Positions 52,598 through 60,778 of a stretch of 64,000 bases of DNA are shown here, piece after piece; position 1 is the stretch's first letter, and each line of letters begins with the position of its first letter. The notes under the pieces are model-generated. The model was given only the letters and a program-made list of their open reading frames with translations, did no database searches and was not told the DNA's origin. The DNA is from Mitsuaria chitosanitabida ATCC BAA-476 = NBRC 102408 (lineage in GTDB: Bacteria > Pseudomonadota > Gammaproteobacteria > Burkholderiales > Burkholderiaceae_C). The stretch is from positions 248,001 through 312,000 of the forward strand of contig NZ_BCYP01000006.1 of assembly GCF_001598255.1 (NCBI RefSeq). The letters are read 5' to 3'. The position numbers and the translations under genes are program-made.

Positions 52598-52852
52598 TCA
52601 ATATCCGCGGGCCTTGCGCAACTGCGGCTGCAGAGCTTGAGAGATCAGGCCCTCGACACTCTGCTCCAGCCCGCGCCGGGCAGGGCTGTCGCCACTAGTG
52701 GCTGGCGCACCTTCATGGAACACAGTGAGATTCATCGCGAGGGTATCGCTGGGCGGCATCCGGAGGTGCTGGCCGCTGCGTGGTGGAACCGCTGGGTCGG
52801 TGACCAGGGCATTGAGCGATGCCGCCGCCCGCACGACTCTGAAAACCGTCAA
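52598..52852 (-). CDS. Weakly supported short open frame after the second SDR
   Basis: An 84-residue frame on the minus strand, starting at a TTG that overlaps the SDR stop (TTGA). It has a Ser/Pro/Gly-rich centre and ends LISQALQPQLRKARGY. No homology is recognised and codon bias is poor, so it may be a decayed gene. The rest of 52421-52848 holds nothing else that I can support. Confidence 0.25.
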   Translation of the reverse strand: MTVFRVVRAAASLNALVTDPAVPPRSGQHLRMPPSDTLAMNLTVFHEGAPATSGDSPARRGLEQSVEGLISQALQPQLRKARGY

Positions 52853-53688
52853 GCCGGTTTGCCGGAGATTCCAGTAGCCATGCGCATGAACCCGTCAAAG
52901 GCGCGATCCGAGAGAAGCCCGCGCATGAAGATCATCGGCTTGGCGCCGAAGCCGACCGCGTACCGCGTCTTCGGGCGGCGGGCCGTGACGGCCTTGCCGA
53001 TGGTGTCGGCGATGAGTTCGGGCGGAGACTGACGCTTGCGGCTGGTTTCACCGACCATGGAATCGGCCATCGGGCGAGCCTGAGGGGCATAAGGGCCGTT
53101 GCCCGAGACTTCGAGCAGCTTGTCGGCGGCGATGCCGGCCCACTCCGTCTTGATGCCGCCGGGTTCGACGACGACCACGTCAATGCCGAAGGGCTGGACC
53201 TCCATGCGCAGGCAGTCGCTGATGGCCTCCAGGGCGAACTTCGTGCCGTGATACCAGGCGCCTAGCGGCGTGTGAATCTTGCCGCCCATCGACGTGATGT
53301 TGACGATGGTGCCAGAGCGGTTGCGACGCATGTGGGGCAACGCGAGCTGGATCAGACGGACCGCGCCGAAGACATTGACCTCGAACTGGGCACGCGCTTC
53401 CTCAAGCGGCACATCCTCCACGGCACCATACGAGCCGTAGCCAGCGTTGTTGACCAGGACGTCGATGCGTCCGGACATAGAGATGATGCTGTCGATGCCA
53501 GCTTGCATCGAAGCGTCGTCGGTGACGTCCAGGGCCAGGACGTTGATCCCGGCCTTCGCAAGGTCACGCATCCGGTCCACGCGGCGAGCGGCCGCATACA
53601 CGGTGTAGCCGAAGCTTCTGAGCTTGAGGGCGGTGGCGGCGCCGATGCCGGACGACGCGCCGGTCACGAGAGCAACTTTGGAGTTCAT
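52849..53688 (-). CDS. Short-chain dehydrogenase/reductase, KR/17-beta-HSD-like
   Basis: A 279-residue SDR. MNSKVALVTGASSGIGAATAL is the nucleotide-binding start, with NNAGYGS, the catalytic Ser in TSMGGK and the YHGTK catalytic pair, plus a long C-terminal region (KPMIFMRGLLSDRAFD) typical of the oxidoreductases often labelled 'SDR family NAD(P)-dependent oxidoreductase'. ATG 53688 opens the Rossmann fold; an upstream frame adds 23 residues of no similarity. It has no clear operon partner; a START pseudogene lies 157 bases upstream. Confidence 0.92.
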   Translation of the reverse strand: MNSKVALVTGASSGIGAATALKLRSFGYTVYAAARRVDRMRDLAKAGINVLALDVTDDASMQAGIDSIISMSGRIDVLVNNAGYGSYGAVEDVPLEEARAQFEVNVFGAVRLIQLALPHMRRNRSGTIVNITSMGGKIHTPLGAWYHGTKFALEAISDCLRMEVQPFGIDVVVVEPGGIKTEWAGIAADKLLEVSGNGPYAPQARPMADSMVGETSRKRQSPPELIADTIGKAVTARRPKTRYAVGFGAKPMIFMRGLLSDRAFDGFMRMATGISGKPA

Positions 53689-53845
53689 GGCTGGAGTCTT
53701 GGATGGAGAGTTGAGGTTCGTGGCGCGCCTTGCTTGGCTCGCCGTCTGTGCCATCAACTTTAGGGATCGAGGGCTGGTTCGGCCCTAGCGATCCACGCCA
53801 CCCGTCTGGCAAACCGCGCCACTTGGTCGGCCGTCGGCGCCAACT

Positions 53846-54198
53846 TCAGTGTGCCGACTGGAGGTACGCCCTGAGGGCCTTGAGCGTCCCAAAGGGTGTG
53901 TCGACGACCGTTTGATTCGCCAGCCAGCTGGGGATGGAGCCCCCAGGGAGGCATGCATCTGGTAGCTCACACGGACCCCATCGGTGTTGGAAACCAGACG
54001 CCATTGCCCCTCTGCTGTGGGAATGCGGACCTTGCCGTCGCGGGCTGGGATGTAGTTCTGAACGGCTTCGACGCGAACGACCACCGTGCCGTCGGCAGGC
54101 CAACCGCCATCAGAGCGGTCACAGAGAATCCCTTGATGTTCATACAGCGTCAATGCGAAGTGGAAACGCGTTGACGTTAGTAGCGAAGCTGCCGACAT
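53846..54198 (-). pseudogene. START-domain lipid-binding protein, frameshifted and 5'-truncated
   Basis: On the minus strand the first frame reads PARDGKVRIPTAEGQWRLVS and NTDGVRVSYQMHASLG, then loses similarity; a different frame continues GGSIPSWLANQTVVDTPFG and LKALRAYLQSAH, which is the normal end of START-domain proteins. Restoring one base in the C5 run at 53940-53944 (G5 on the coding strand) joins the two. The N-terminal ~100 residues of a typical START protein are also missing. It therefore looks like a dead gene. It was once a lipid-transfer or binding protein. Confidence 0.75.
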
Positions 54199-54297
54199 TC
54201 ACTCGCATGATGTGCCACCGGCAAGGCAATTGACGCCGTCAAGGTCTTGGGTTGCGCATATTGAGCTGATCCGGCTCCGCGTAGCGTCTGCCTGACA

Positions 54298-55293
54298 TCA
54301 GGGGTGCAGGGAGGGCTTTGCCGCGGTGCTCGCGATGCTGTTCCCGCGCTCGTCGGGAAAGCCCTGGCGCTGCATCGCCGCACGTATGGCCGGCAACACC
54401 GCCGAGGCGGCCTCGTAACCGCGCCTCCTGGCAGTTTCCCGTCCTTCGGCGTCCCTGATTCCGGCTGGCGCGACGGCAGGCGCGATCAGCACATCGGCCG
54501 AACCTGCCTCCTGACGAGACAAGAGACAACTCTGGACCTGCGACACCCTGAGCCACATGGACATCACCGTGTTCGATGGGTACTGCGGACCATGGCAGTA
54601 GATGTCCACGGCGATGACCAGTTCGGCGCCGAGCGCACGAGCAGCGAGCACCGGGACCAGGGAGGTCACGCCACCGTCGACAAAAATGGCGCCGCCAGAC
54701 CGAACCGGGAGGAAAACGCCGGGAATCGCGGCGGATGCGCGCAGCGCCTGACCGGTATCGCCCTGCGTGATGACATAGGGCAGGCCACGGTCGACATCCG
54801 TGGCCACGGCTGCGAAGCGCAAGGGAAAGCGCTCAAGGGCTTGCTGGCCGACCAACTGGCCGGCCCAGCGAGCTAAGGCCTCGCCCTTCACGAAGCCTGG
54901 ACCTTGAAGCGTGACATCCGCCAACGCGCTCACCTGCAGGGCGCTGGCCTGCCTCCAGAGCTCGTCCGGTGAAGCGCCGGCGGCGTACGCGGCTCCGACG
55001 ATGGCGCCGATGGATGTGCCGACGACCAAGTCAGGCCGCAGACCGGCTTCATCGAGCGCCTGCAGAACACCGATGTGCGCATAGCCGCGCAGGCCGCCGC
55101 CGCCCAGCACGACGGCCAGTCCCGGCGGTGCTGCATTTGGCTTCGGAGCAGTCGTGTCGGCTTCCGGCTGCAGGGCGCCATCGACCAGCCATGCGCCGGA
55201 GAACGCAGGTCCGCGCTCCGGCGTACCTGCGCAGGCTGCCAACAGGCCGATGGCAATCGACAGCGCGAGCCATCGAAACAGAGCCTGGCTCAT
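54298..55293 (-). CDS. Patatin-like phospholipase lipoprotein (RssA-like)
   Basis: A 331-residue patatin. The signal and lipobox (LSIAIGLLAAC, Cys21) predict a lipoprotein. The oxyanion loop GGGGLRGYAHIGVL (64-77) and catalytic Ser94 in GTSIG are present, with the catalytic Asp in the DGG motif (FVDGGVTSLVP). It probably cleaves phospholipids or acyl chains at the membrane. Its ATG overlaps the stop of the NAD(P)-binding protein gene by four bases (55290-55293), so the two are co-translated, and an AraC regulator lies immediately upstream of both. Confidence 0.88.
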   Translation of the reverse strand: MSQALFRWLALSIAIGLLAACAGTPERGPAFSGAWLVDGALQPEADTTAPKPNAAPPGLAVVLGGGGLRGYAHIGVLQALDEAGLRPDLVVGTSIGAIVGAAYAAGASPDELWRQASALQVSALADVTLQGPGFVKGEALARWAGQLVGQQALERFPLRFAAVATDVDRGLPYVITQGDTGQALRASAAIPGVFLPVRSGGAIFVDGGVTSLVPVLAARALGAELVIAVDIYCHGPQYPSNTVMSMWLRVSQVQSCLLSRQEAGSADVLIAPAVAPAGIRDAEGRETARRRGYEAASAVLPAIRAAMQRQGFPDERGNSIASTAAKPSLHP

Positions 55294-55955
55294 GGGCGTG
55301 AAGCGCCAATCCGAATCAATTCATCCGACGACAGCACGATCAGTCCTTGCCCGCTTGGCACGGTGCGCAGCAGCGCCTGCGCCACCGCCCTCCCGTAGAC
55401 CGGCCGATAGGTTCCCGGCAACAGGGGCGCGAGCAGCTTCGCGATGGGAATCGCGATCCGCTCGCCGAGCCGCGGGGGCTGACTCAATCCTTCCCGTTTG
55501 TCGAGCAGCAGCGAAGGCTGGGCCAGCACCAAGGCTGTCAGGTCCATGGCCTTCAGCGCGTCTTCCAACTCACCTTTGACACGGTTGTAGAACATCGACG
55601 AACGCGAGTCGGCGCCGGCTGCGCTGACCAGCCCCACGCGACGCGCGCCGGCGGATGCCGCAGCGCGCGCGACTGCGAGGTTGGCGTCCAGGTCCACAGC
55701 ACGGAAAGCGCCTTGACTACCCGCCACCTTGATCGTGGTCCCCAGCGCCAGATAGACCTCGTCCACATGCGGCAGTTCAGGGAGGCGGCTGAAGTCCACG
55801 AGGTGCACACAGAGCTTGGGGTGGCTGATGCTCAGCGCCCGGCGGCTCAGCGCATGCGCGGTTGCCACCTGGGGGTCGGCCAGCAGCCCCTCCAGCATCA
55901 AGCCGCCAACCAGGCCGGTGCCGCCGGCAAGCAGAACGGTTCGTTGTTCATTCAT
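55290..55955 (-). CDS. NAD(P)H-binding protein, TIP30/HTATIP2-like atypical SDR
   Basis: A 221-residue Rossmann protein opening with VLLAGGTGLVGGLMLEGLL, then VDEVYLALGTTIKVAGSQGAFR, the VGLVSAAGADSRSSMFYNRVKGELE segment with Tyr and Lys in the YNRVKGE spacing, and a C-terminal substrate part. This is the TIP30-like/YwnB group of atypical SDRs, whose substrates are mostly unknown. It is coupled to the patatin gene downstream and separated by 11 bases from the AraC regulator upstream, so the three probably act together. Confidence 0.87.
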   Translation of the reverse strand: MNEQRTVLLAGGTGLVGGLMLEGLLADPQVATAHALSRRALSISHPKLCVHLVDFSRLPELPHVDEVYLALGTTIKVAGSQGAFRAVDLDANLAVARAAASAGARRVGLVSAAGADSRSSMFYNRVKGELEDALKAMDLTALVLAQPSLLLDKREGLSQPPRLGERIAIPIAKLLAPLLPGTYRPVYGRAVAQALLRTVPSGQGLIVLSSDELIRIGASRP

Positions 55956-55966
55956 GGCTTCATCCT

Positions 55967-56977
55967 TCAGTTCAGGCGCATGGCGTGGCGTGCGCCATCA
56001 GGTGTTTGGCCAGTCCAGTCCTGAAAGGCCCGATAGAAGGAATTGGGGTCCTCGAATCCGAGGAGGAACGCAATCTCCCCGCCGGACATCGTCGTGTTGC
56101 CCAGGTAGTGGCGGGCCAGGCCTTCACGCGTGCCGTTGACCAGCGCACGGAAGTTCTCCCCCTCATCTTCGAGACGGCGCTGCAGGGTACGTTTGCTCAT
56201 CCCCAGCCGCTCGGCCGCCTTCTCGATGGTCGCGGCATTGCTGGGCAGCAACTCCAGCAGCACGGCACGCACACGCTCAGCCGTGCTGGCCGTCGCATCG
56301 AGTTCACTGAGCCGGCGGCGAAGCTCCGGCTCGAACACCCGCCACATGCCATCGTTGACGGTCAGGAAGGGGCGCCAGGCGTCCGCGGCCGAGAAGCTGA
56401 TGGTGGGGCTGGCACCGTGTTGCACGGCGGTGCCGAAATAGCTCTCGAAGCGCCGCGCATAGGCACTCGGTGGCAACTTGGTCAGGGTCACGCGAAGTGC
56501 CTTGACGGGTTCGCGGGTCGCCAGGCGAGCCAAGCGGAGCAGGAAGGCCACCTCAGCGACCTCCAGTGAATGCGGTACCTCCGTCGGCGGGGACAGCCAG
56601 CGCGGCGAGACGGAAAGATCACCCGCTTGGCTCACTTCGACCTCCAAGCTCATGGGAGCCACGAGCTGCTTGTACTTGCTCAGGCGCTGCACGGCCTGCA
56701 TCAGGTTGGCGCTGCAAAGCGCAGCGAACAGCGGCGGGTTGAACGACTCTGCGGAGACGAGCTCAACAAGGCGCAGCGGGAACATCGCGTCTGCAGCCTC
56801 GTCCTCCAGGCTTCTCCAGAACCGGAAGTAGTCCTCCGTGGAAACCTCCTGTGCTCCCCGCGAAAGCAGGTCCTCGGGCAAGCCAGCGCGGCGCAACACA
56901 TGCTCCGGCCGCATGCCGAAGTCCTTGAGCAGCGCCTGCCAGCCTACGTCGAGAGAGAACAACCGATTACGCGTCAT
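55967..56977 (-). CDS. AraC-family regulator with arabinose-binding-type domain (OruR-like)
   Basis: A 336-residue regulator. The large N-terminal domain (residues ~15-200, from LLKDFGMRPEHVLRRAGLPEDLL) matches the Arabinose_bd domain of OruR/ArgR-type AraC proteins; the C-terminal helix-turn-helix pair contains IEKAAERLGMSKRTLQRRLED and GGEIAFLLGFEDPNSFYRAFQDWTG. It sits 11 bases upstream of the dehydrogenase/patatin pair and is probably autoregulated with it. A palindrome at 57046-57061 may be its operator. Confidence 0.92.
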   Translation of the reverse strand: MTRNRLFSLDVGWQALLKDFGMRPEHVLRRAGLPEDLLSRGAQEVSTEDYFRFWRSLEDEAADAMFPLRLVELVSAESFNPPLFAALCSANLMQAVQRLSKYKQLVAPMSLEVEVSQAGDLSVSPRWLSPPTEVPHSLEVAEVAFLLRLARLATREPVKALRVTLTKLPPSAYARRFESYFGTAVQHGASPTISFSAADAWRPFLTVNDGMWRVFEPELRRRLSELDATASTAERVRAVLLELLPSNAATIEKAAERLGMSKRTLQRRLEDEGENFRALVNGTREGLARHYLGNTTMSGGEIAFLLGFEDPNSFYRAFQDWTGQTPDGARHAMRLN

Positions 56978-57045
56978 TGGAGCTCCAGTATTGGAAGGGC
57001 GGCTCGACCGACGACCGCTTCTGTTCTTCCAAGTCTAGGCAAGTG

Positions 57046-57061
57046 AGGCCAAAGTTGGCCT
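57046..57061. promoter_or_regulatory. Inverted repeat upstream of AraC gene
   Basis: AGGCCAA and TTGGCCT flank a two-base AG centre, a 7-2-7 perfect palindrome about 69 bases upstream of the AraC-type start. It could be an operator for that regulator. Nothing else is evident in 56978-57193. Confidence 0.4.
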
Positions 57062-57193
57062 GCAAGACGCGCCATATCGGATTCGATCTGCGCCACGCAG
57101 CGGGCTCGGATTTCATACCGGACCGTCTTTTTCCACTTCAAGAGGTGCTGCCTGCGAGCTGTCCGTTCAGCTTGCCGCGGTCCAGGGCCGGCT

Positions 57194-57433
57194 TCAGTCC
57201 CTCGGCGGTAGCGAAGCCACTTTCAAGAGCTTCATCCACTCAGCCCGAAGGCCCGCGGCCTTGGTGTTGGCTTCGCGCAGGTCGGCAGTCTCAAGCGAGC
57301 AGCGGTGTGCCCACTGGCTCGCGTAGAGGTGCTTGAGGTCGCTTGGAGCTTTGATTCCCCAGTGCCAGGAATTGCTGCTGGGCCGCTTCTGGACCCCCGT
57401 GGCTCGCTTCACGTCGTCGCTCACTGTCGTCAT
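57194..57433 (-). pseudogene. Tyrosine-recombinase (integrase) fragment, N-terminal DUF6538-like domain
   Basis: A 79-residue frame. The segment SWHWGIKAPSDLKHLYASQW, followed by AHRCSLETADLREANTKAAG and LRAEWMKLLK, matches the N-terminal domain common to many phage-type integrases (RIPxDLR ... SLKTxDLREAN). The core-binding and catalytic domains (R..H-x-x-R..Y) are absent, and the frame ends at a stop. This is most simply the relic of an integrase. It lies 104 bases from the SRP RNA gene and near a pair of 17-base direct repeats. Confidence 0.7.
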
Positions 57434-57483
57434 GAGCGAACCCTGAAGTTGCACACCATCGGTACACAGTCGGATGCTTGGAA

Positions 57484-57519
57484 CCCGCATGAACGCTGGG
57501 ATCCCGCATGAACACTGGG
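57484..57519. repeat. Pair of 17-base direct repeats next to the SRP RNA gene
   Basis: CCCGCATGAAC-G-CTGGG at 57484-57500 and CCCGCATGAAC-A-CTGGG at 57503-57519 differ at one position and are separated by two bases. They lie between the integrase fragment and the 3' end of the SRP RNA gene. Function unknown; a duplication made by an integration or transposition event is one possibility. Confidence 0.6.
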
Positions 57520-57536
57520 GAAAAGGAAAGAAGGTT

Positions 57537-57631
57537 GACGAGCCTTACCCTCGGCACTGGTCACAACGGTTAGGGCTGCTTGGTTCCCCACCTGACCCGG
57601 TTGGCCGCGCTTCCATGCGAGGAGGCCCGTC
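57537..57631 (-). ncRNA. ffs: Signal recognition particle 4.5S RNA
   Basis: On the minus strand GTCAGGT-GG-GGAA-CC-AAGCAGCC reproduces the SRP RNA apical domain: the GGAA tetraloop, the Ffh-binding internal loop CAGG/AGCAG and flanking helices. The usual CC/GG pair flanking the tetraloop is swapped to GG/CC, a compensatory change that supports a real structure. A 9-bp closing stem (GACGGGCCT with AGGCTCGTC, one G-T) sets the ends and gives 95 bases, normal for bacterial 4.5S RNA. A TAGAAT -10 box lies 8 bases upstream of the predicted 5' end, and a pyrimidine-rich stretch follows the 3' end. Binds Ffh for co-translational targeting. Confidence 0.9.
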
Positions 57632-57918
57632 AGCGCGCGATTCTAGCCGAGCTTTCCACCCCCTCCGGCCGACACCGGCCCCTGCGTGACCCACCGCACA
57701 TCAGGCGCGCGAACACCGCCCGCCCGACGTGGACTCGCCCCGGACCGCTGTGGTTAAATCCGCTCCGGCCATCGAGCGGATCAGCTCCTCCCGACAGCGC
57801 CATCGCCGATTTACCAACTACTTGCGGGCGATCAACAAATGCGGCTAAAGCGTTGCGGCTCCGACTGCCCCCGGGCCGGCAAACGCCGGTGATCTCTGTG
57901 GGCTCTCGGAGTTTTTTC

Positions 57919-58338
57919 ATGTCCGCTCGTCTGGCTCAGTTCGATTCGCTGCTGACCCGCCGCCGCCTCGGCACCACCCACACGCCCGCCCGCTCCGCCC
58001 ACGTCCTGCGCGACCCCTGGGGCGAGCCCGTCGCCGAGTTCTCCCGCTTCCCCTCCGACCTCGACCTGCTCAAGGCCGCTCATCGCGTCCAGGGCGACGA
58101 CTGGGTCGGCGTGCTCGCGGACGAGGCCCAGACCCGGAACCTGAACGCCCCGTGGCGACTGGCGCTGCTGCGCGCCGATCGTCATGGCCAGGCCCGTGTC
58201 TGCCGCGAGCCCGGTCCGCAGTGGATCGGCGCGGCGCAAGCGAGCCGCCCTGGCGCGCGTTCCGCCGAGCTCCGCCGCGACCTGTGCGCGGCCGCCGTGC
58301 GCCAGCTCTGGCAATCGGGTTGGAAGCTGATCGGCTGA
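57919..58338 (+). CDS. Protein of unknown function
   Basis: A 139-residue protein starting MSARLAQFDSLLTRRRLG, hydrophilic and Arg-rich, with the segment DLLKAAHRVQGDDWVGVLADEAQT and the C-terminus AAVRQLWQSGWKLIG. There is no signal peptide or transmembrane helix. I recognise no family. GC content and codon bias match the core genome. It ends 3 bases before the hydrolase gene, suggesting co-transcription. The 287 bases between it and the SRP RNA hold nothing else evident. Confidence 0.6.
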   Translation: MSARLAQFDSLLTRRRLGTTHTPARSAHVLRDPWGEPVAEFSRFPSDLDLLKAAHRVQGDDWVGVLADEAQTRNLNAPWRLALLRADRHGQARVCREPGPQWIGAAQASRPGARSAELRRDLCAAAVRQLWQSGWKLIG

Positions 58339-58341
58339 TCG

Positions 58342-59253
58342 ATGCGGCGAGCGGCGCGTTTCGTCGTGACGCTCGTCGTGCTGATCGCGGCGGGGTGCGC
58401 GATCCTCTGGTTCACCGCGAAGCAGCTCGCCGCGCCCGCCTTCCGCGAGATCGGCCCACCGCCGCCCGCGCTGCAGGCCCGTCAGATCCAGCTGCTCACC
58501 GCGGACGACATCCATGTCTCCGGCTGGTGGAGCCCCGGCCGGCCCGGCCAGGGCGCCGTCCTGCTGCTGCACGGCGTGCGCGGCGATCGCCGCCAGATGC
58601 TGCAGCGCGCCTTGCTGCTGCATCGCCAGGGCCGCGGCGCGCTGCTGATCGATCTGCCCAGTCACGGGGAGAGCGGCGGCGCCGCCATCACCTTCGGCCT
58701 GCGTGAATCGGAGGCCGTCGTCGCCGCGCTCGAGTTCCTCGACCGCGAAGCCCCTTGCGAGCGGCGCGCGGTCATCGGCGTCTCGCTGGGCGCGGCGTCC
58801 ACGGTGCTCGCGAAGGATCGGCCGCCGCTGGACGCGGTGGTGCTCGAGTCCATGTACCCGACCATCGACGAGGCCGTCGCCGACCGCCTCAAGCTGCATC
58901 TGGGCGAATGGGCCGGGGCGCTGTCACCGCTGCTGCTGGCGCAGTTCCCGCTGCAGCTGGGCATCTCTCCGCAGGCGCTGCGGCCCATCGACCGCATCGC
59001 CAAGCTGCGGGCCCCGCTGCTCGTGATCGCCGGCGCCAGGGACCAGCACACGACCGTCGCCGAGACGCGCCGGCTCTACGAGGCCGCGCTGGAGCCGAAG
59101 GCGCTGTGGATCGTGCCCGGCGCCGCTCATGTGGACCTGCTCGACTACGCGCCGGAGGACTACGCGACGCGGGTCTCCGCGTTCCTGGCGGATCGCCTGG
59201 CCGGCACGCGGTGCGCGGTGGTCCGGGCGCCCGCGCCCCTCGTCACGCCGTGA
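58342..59253 (+). CDS. Alpha/beta hydrolase, membrane-anchored
   Basis: A 303-residue alpha/beta hydrolase. A hydrophobic N-terminal helix (FVVTLVVLIAAGCAILWF) probably anchors it to the membrane. The fold elements are GAVLLLHGVRGDRR (oxyanion strand), the nucleophile elbow in VIGVSLGAASTVL (G-V-S-L-G), the acid in LLVIAGARDQHT and the catalytic His in VPGAAHVDLLDY. Substrate is unknown; esterase or lysophospholipase-type activity is likely. It starts 3 bases after the upstream gene and ends overlapping the convergent methyltransferase gene by 11 bases. Confidence 0.88.
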   Translation: MRRAARFVVTLVVLIAAGCAILWFTAKQLAAPAFREIGPPPPALQARQIQLLTADDIHVSGWWSPGRPGQGAVLLLHGVRGDRRQMLQRALLLHRQGRGALLIDLPSHGESGGAAITFGLRESEAVVAALEFLDREAPCERRAVIGVSLGAASTVLAKDRPPLDAVVLESMYPTIDEAVADRLKLHLGEWAGALSPLLLAQFPLQLGISPQALRPIDRIAKLRAPLLVIAGARDQHTTVAETRRLYEAALEPKALWIVPGAAHVDLLDYAPEDYATRVSAFLADRLAGTRCAVVRAPAPLVTP

Positions 59254-60028
59254 CGAGTCGCGCCGCGAGCCAGGCCTCCGTGGCGTAGGGGAAGGCGATC
59301 GTCTCGGCCTGCAGCTCGGGGAAACGATCGCGCAGCGCGCGCAGGCGGTCCGCGATCGATTGCTGCTCCGACTGCGGCAGCGCGGCGATGAAGCTCACCG
59401 ACAGGATGCGGTCGAGGACGACCTGCTCGAAGCTGCCCACATGGCTGTGCGGGAACACGGTCCGCTGCAAGGGGCCGAACAGCGCCTGACCCTCGAAGGG
59501 CCGCTTCCACTTGCCGGTGTAGAAGCGCGGGGCGTCGCCCTCGTAGGGCGTGATGATCTCGGTGATCGCGGCGACCCAGTCGCGGGACTCGTCCCGGACG
59601 TTCCAGACCATGCCCAGCCGACCGCCCACGCGCAGCACGCGGTGCATCTCGCGCAGCGCGTGCGCGTTCGCGAACCAGTGGAAGGCCTGCGCGCAGAGGA
59701 GGACATCGGTGGCCTCGTCGGCCAGCGGGATCGCTTCCGCCGTGCCGGCCAGCGCGGTCACATCGGGCAGGCTCTCCGCGAGCCGCGCCCGCATCGCGTC
59801 GACCGGCTCGACGGCCGTCACCGCGGCGCCCGTGCGGGCCAGCAGCTTGGTGAACTTGCCGGTCCCGGCGCCCAGGTCCACGACCCGCGATCCCGCCACC
59901 ACGCCGAGCGTGCCGGACAGCCAGCCGGACAGGGCTTCGGGGTATTCGGGGCGGCCGCGCTGGTAGTGGTCGGACGCGCTGGTGTAGCCGCGCTGCGCGG
60001 CGTCATGGATGGGCGTGGTCGAGGTCAT
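59243..60028 (-). CDS. Class I SAM-dependent methyltransferase (UbiE/BioC-like)
   Basis: A 261-residue methyltransferase with motif I VVDLGAGTGKFTKLLAR near residue 42, the acidic motif II VTAVEPVDAMRARL, and a motif III/IV-type ADEATDVLLCAQAFHWF. The substrate cannot be fixed; trans-aconitate or small-acid methyltransferases are near relatives by pattern. The C-terminal ~100 residues include FYTGKWKRPFEGQALFG, which probably shapes the substrate pocket. It is convergent with the hydrolase gene. Confidence 0.9.
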   Translation of the reverse strand: MTSTTPIHDAAQRGYTSASDHYQRGRPEYPEALSGWLSGTLGVVAGSRVVDLGAGTGKFTKLLARTGAAVTAVEPVDAMRARLAESLPDVTALAGTAEAIPLADEATDVLLCAQAFHWFANAHALREMHRVLRVGGRLGMVWNVRDESRDWVAAITEIITPYEGDAPRFYTGKWKRPFEGQALFGPLQRTVFPHSHVGSFEQVVLDRILSVSFIAALPQSEQQSIADRLRALRDRFPELQAETIAFPYATEAWLAARLVTA

Positions 60029-60139
60029 CGGGCGATGCTACGCCCGTGGTCGGGACGCGGCGTCAAGACCTCGTCGCGGGCGGCGTCGCGGATCGCTTCG
60101 GTCCTCGGGCCAACGCGCGAGGCGCGCGAAGGGCAGGCG

Positions 60140-60517
60140 TCACAGACCGAGCAAGACCTGGCGCGTCACCGACACCGCCGCCACATAGCCCAGCGCGAGC
60201 AGCGCCAGCAGGTAGCCGATGACGCGGAACTCGCCGCGTCCCAGCGCCCAGTGGCCGACGGCGAAGTAGACGCCCAGCGCGATGAACTTGGCGGTCATCC
60301 AGGGCTCGTAGAGCGGATCGTGGTGCAACGCGCCCCACAGGGAGATGCCGGAGATGACGATCAGCAGATGGCTGCTGAAGACCAGCGTGCGCAGGCGCTC
60401 GTCCATGACCCAGGCCCCGCCGAACTGGTGCCCCAGTCCGCGGACCAGGAACAGTCCCACGCTGCACCACGCGAGCAGCGCATGCATCTGCACCATCGGG
60501 CCGTAGAACCAGTCCAT
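60140..60517 (-). CDS. SirB2-like membrane protein
   Basis: A 125-residue integral membrane protein with four predicted helices (LLAWCSVGLFLVRGLG, LVFSSHLLIVISGISLW, FIALGVYFAVGHWALG, IGYLLALLALGYVAAVSV). Conserved His residues at the helix ends (QMHALL, SSHLLI) and the pattern fit the SirB2 family, whose biochemical role is unresolved. It stands alone, 111 bases downstream of the methyltransferase start and 261 bases from purM, and may have its own promoter in the intervening region. Confidence 0.78.
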   Translation of the reverse strand: MDWFYGPMVQMHALLAWCSVGLFLVRGLGHQFGGAWVMDERLRTLVFSSHLLIVISGISLWGALHHDPLYEPWMTAKFIALGVYFAVGHWALGRGEFRVIGYLLALLALGYVAAVSVTRQVLLGL

Positions 60518-60733
60518 GAAGGGCGAGCTTCGCCACCCCGGTGGGGGATGTCAATCAGGTGAACGCGGGGAAGGGCGGGATCGGCGGGGGGGCGATGGCG
60601 CTCCGTCCCGGTCAACCCCCTCCTTCAGGCGCCCCCGTCACATCCCCCGCCGCCCACAGTTTTGAGTCATGGCGCGACGCGCACGGATTTCGAGACGAGG
60701 CGGAAGCGCTTGATGTCGGCCCTCAGAAACACC

Positions 60734-60755
60734 GAAGGGCGCCTCGGCGCCCTTC
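60734..60755 (-). terminator. Terminator hairpin after purM
   Basis: A 10-bp perfect stem, GAAGGGCGCC / GGCGCCCTTC, lies 24 bases beyond the purM stop on the minus strand, followed by GGTGTTTCT. It is a probable terminator although the T-run is short. Confidence 0.7.
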
Positions 60756-60778
60756 CACTCGTTCAGACCTGACCCTGC

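Noticed and set aside
48678-57193. Intact prophage, transposon or integrative element
   Set aside because: Only an integrase N-terminal fragment is present. No terminal repeats, transposase, phage structural or conjugation genes were seen.
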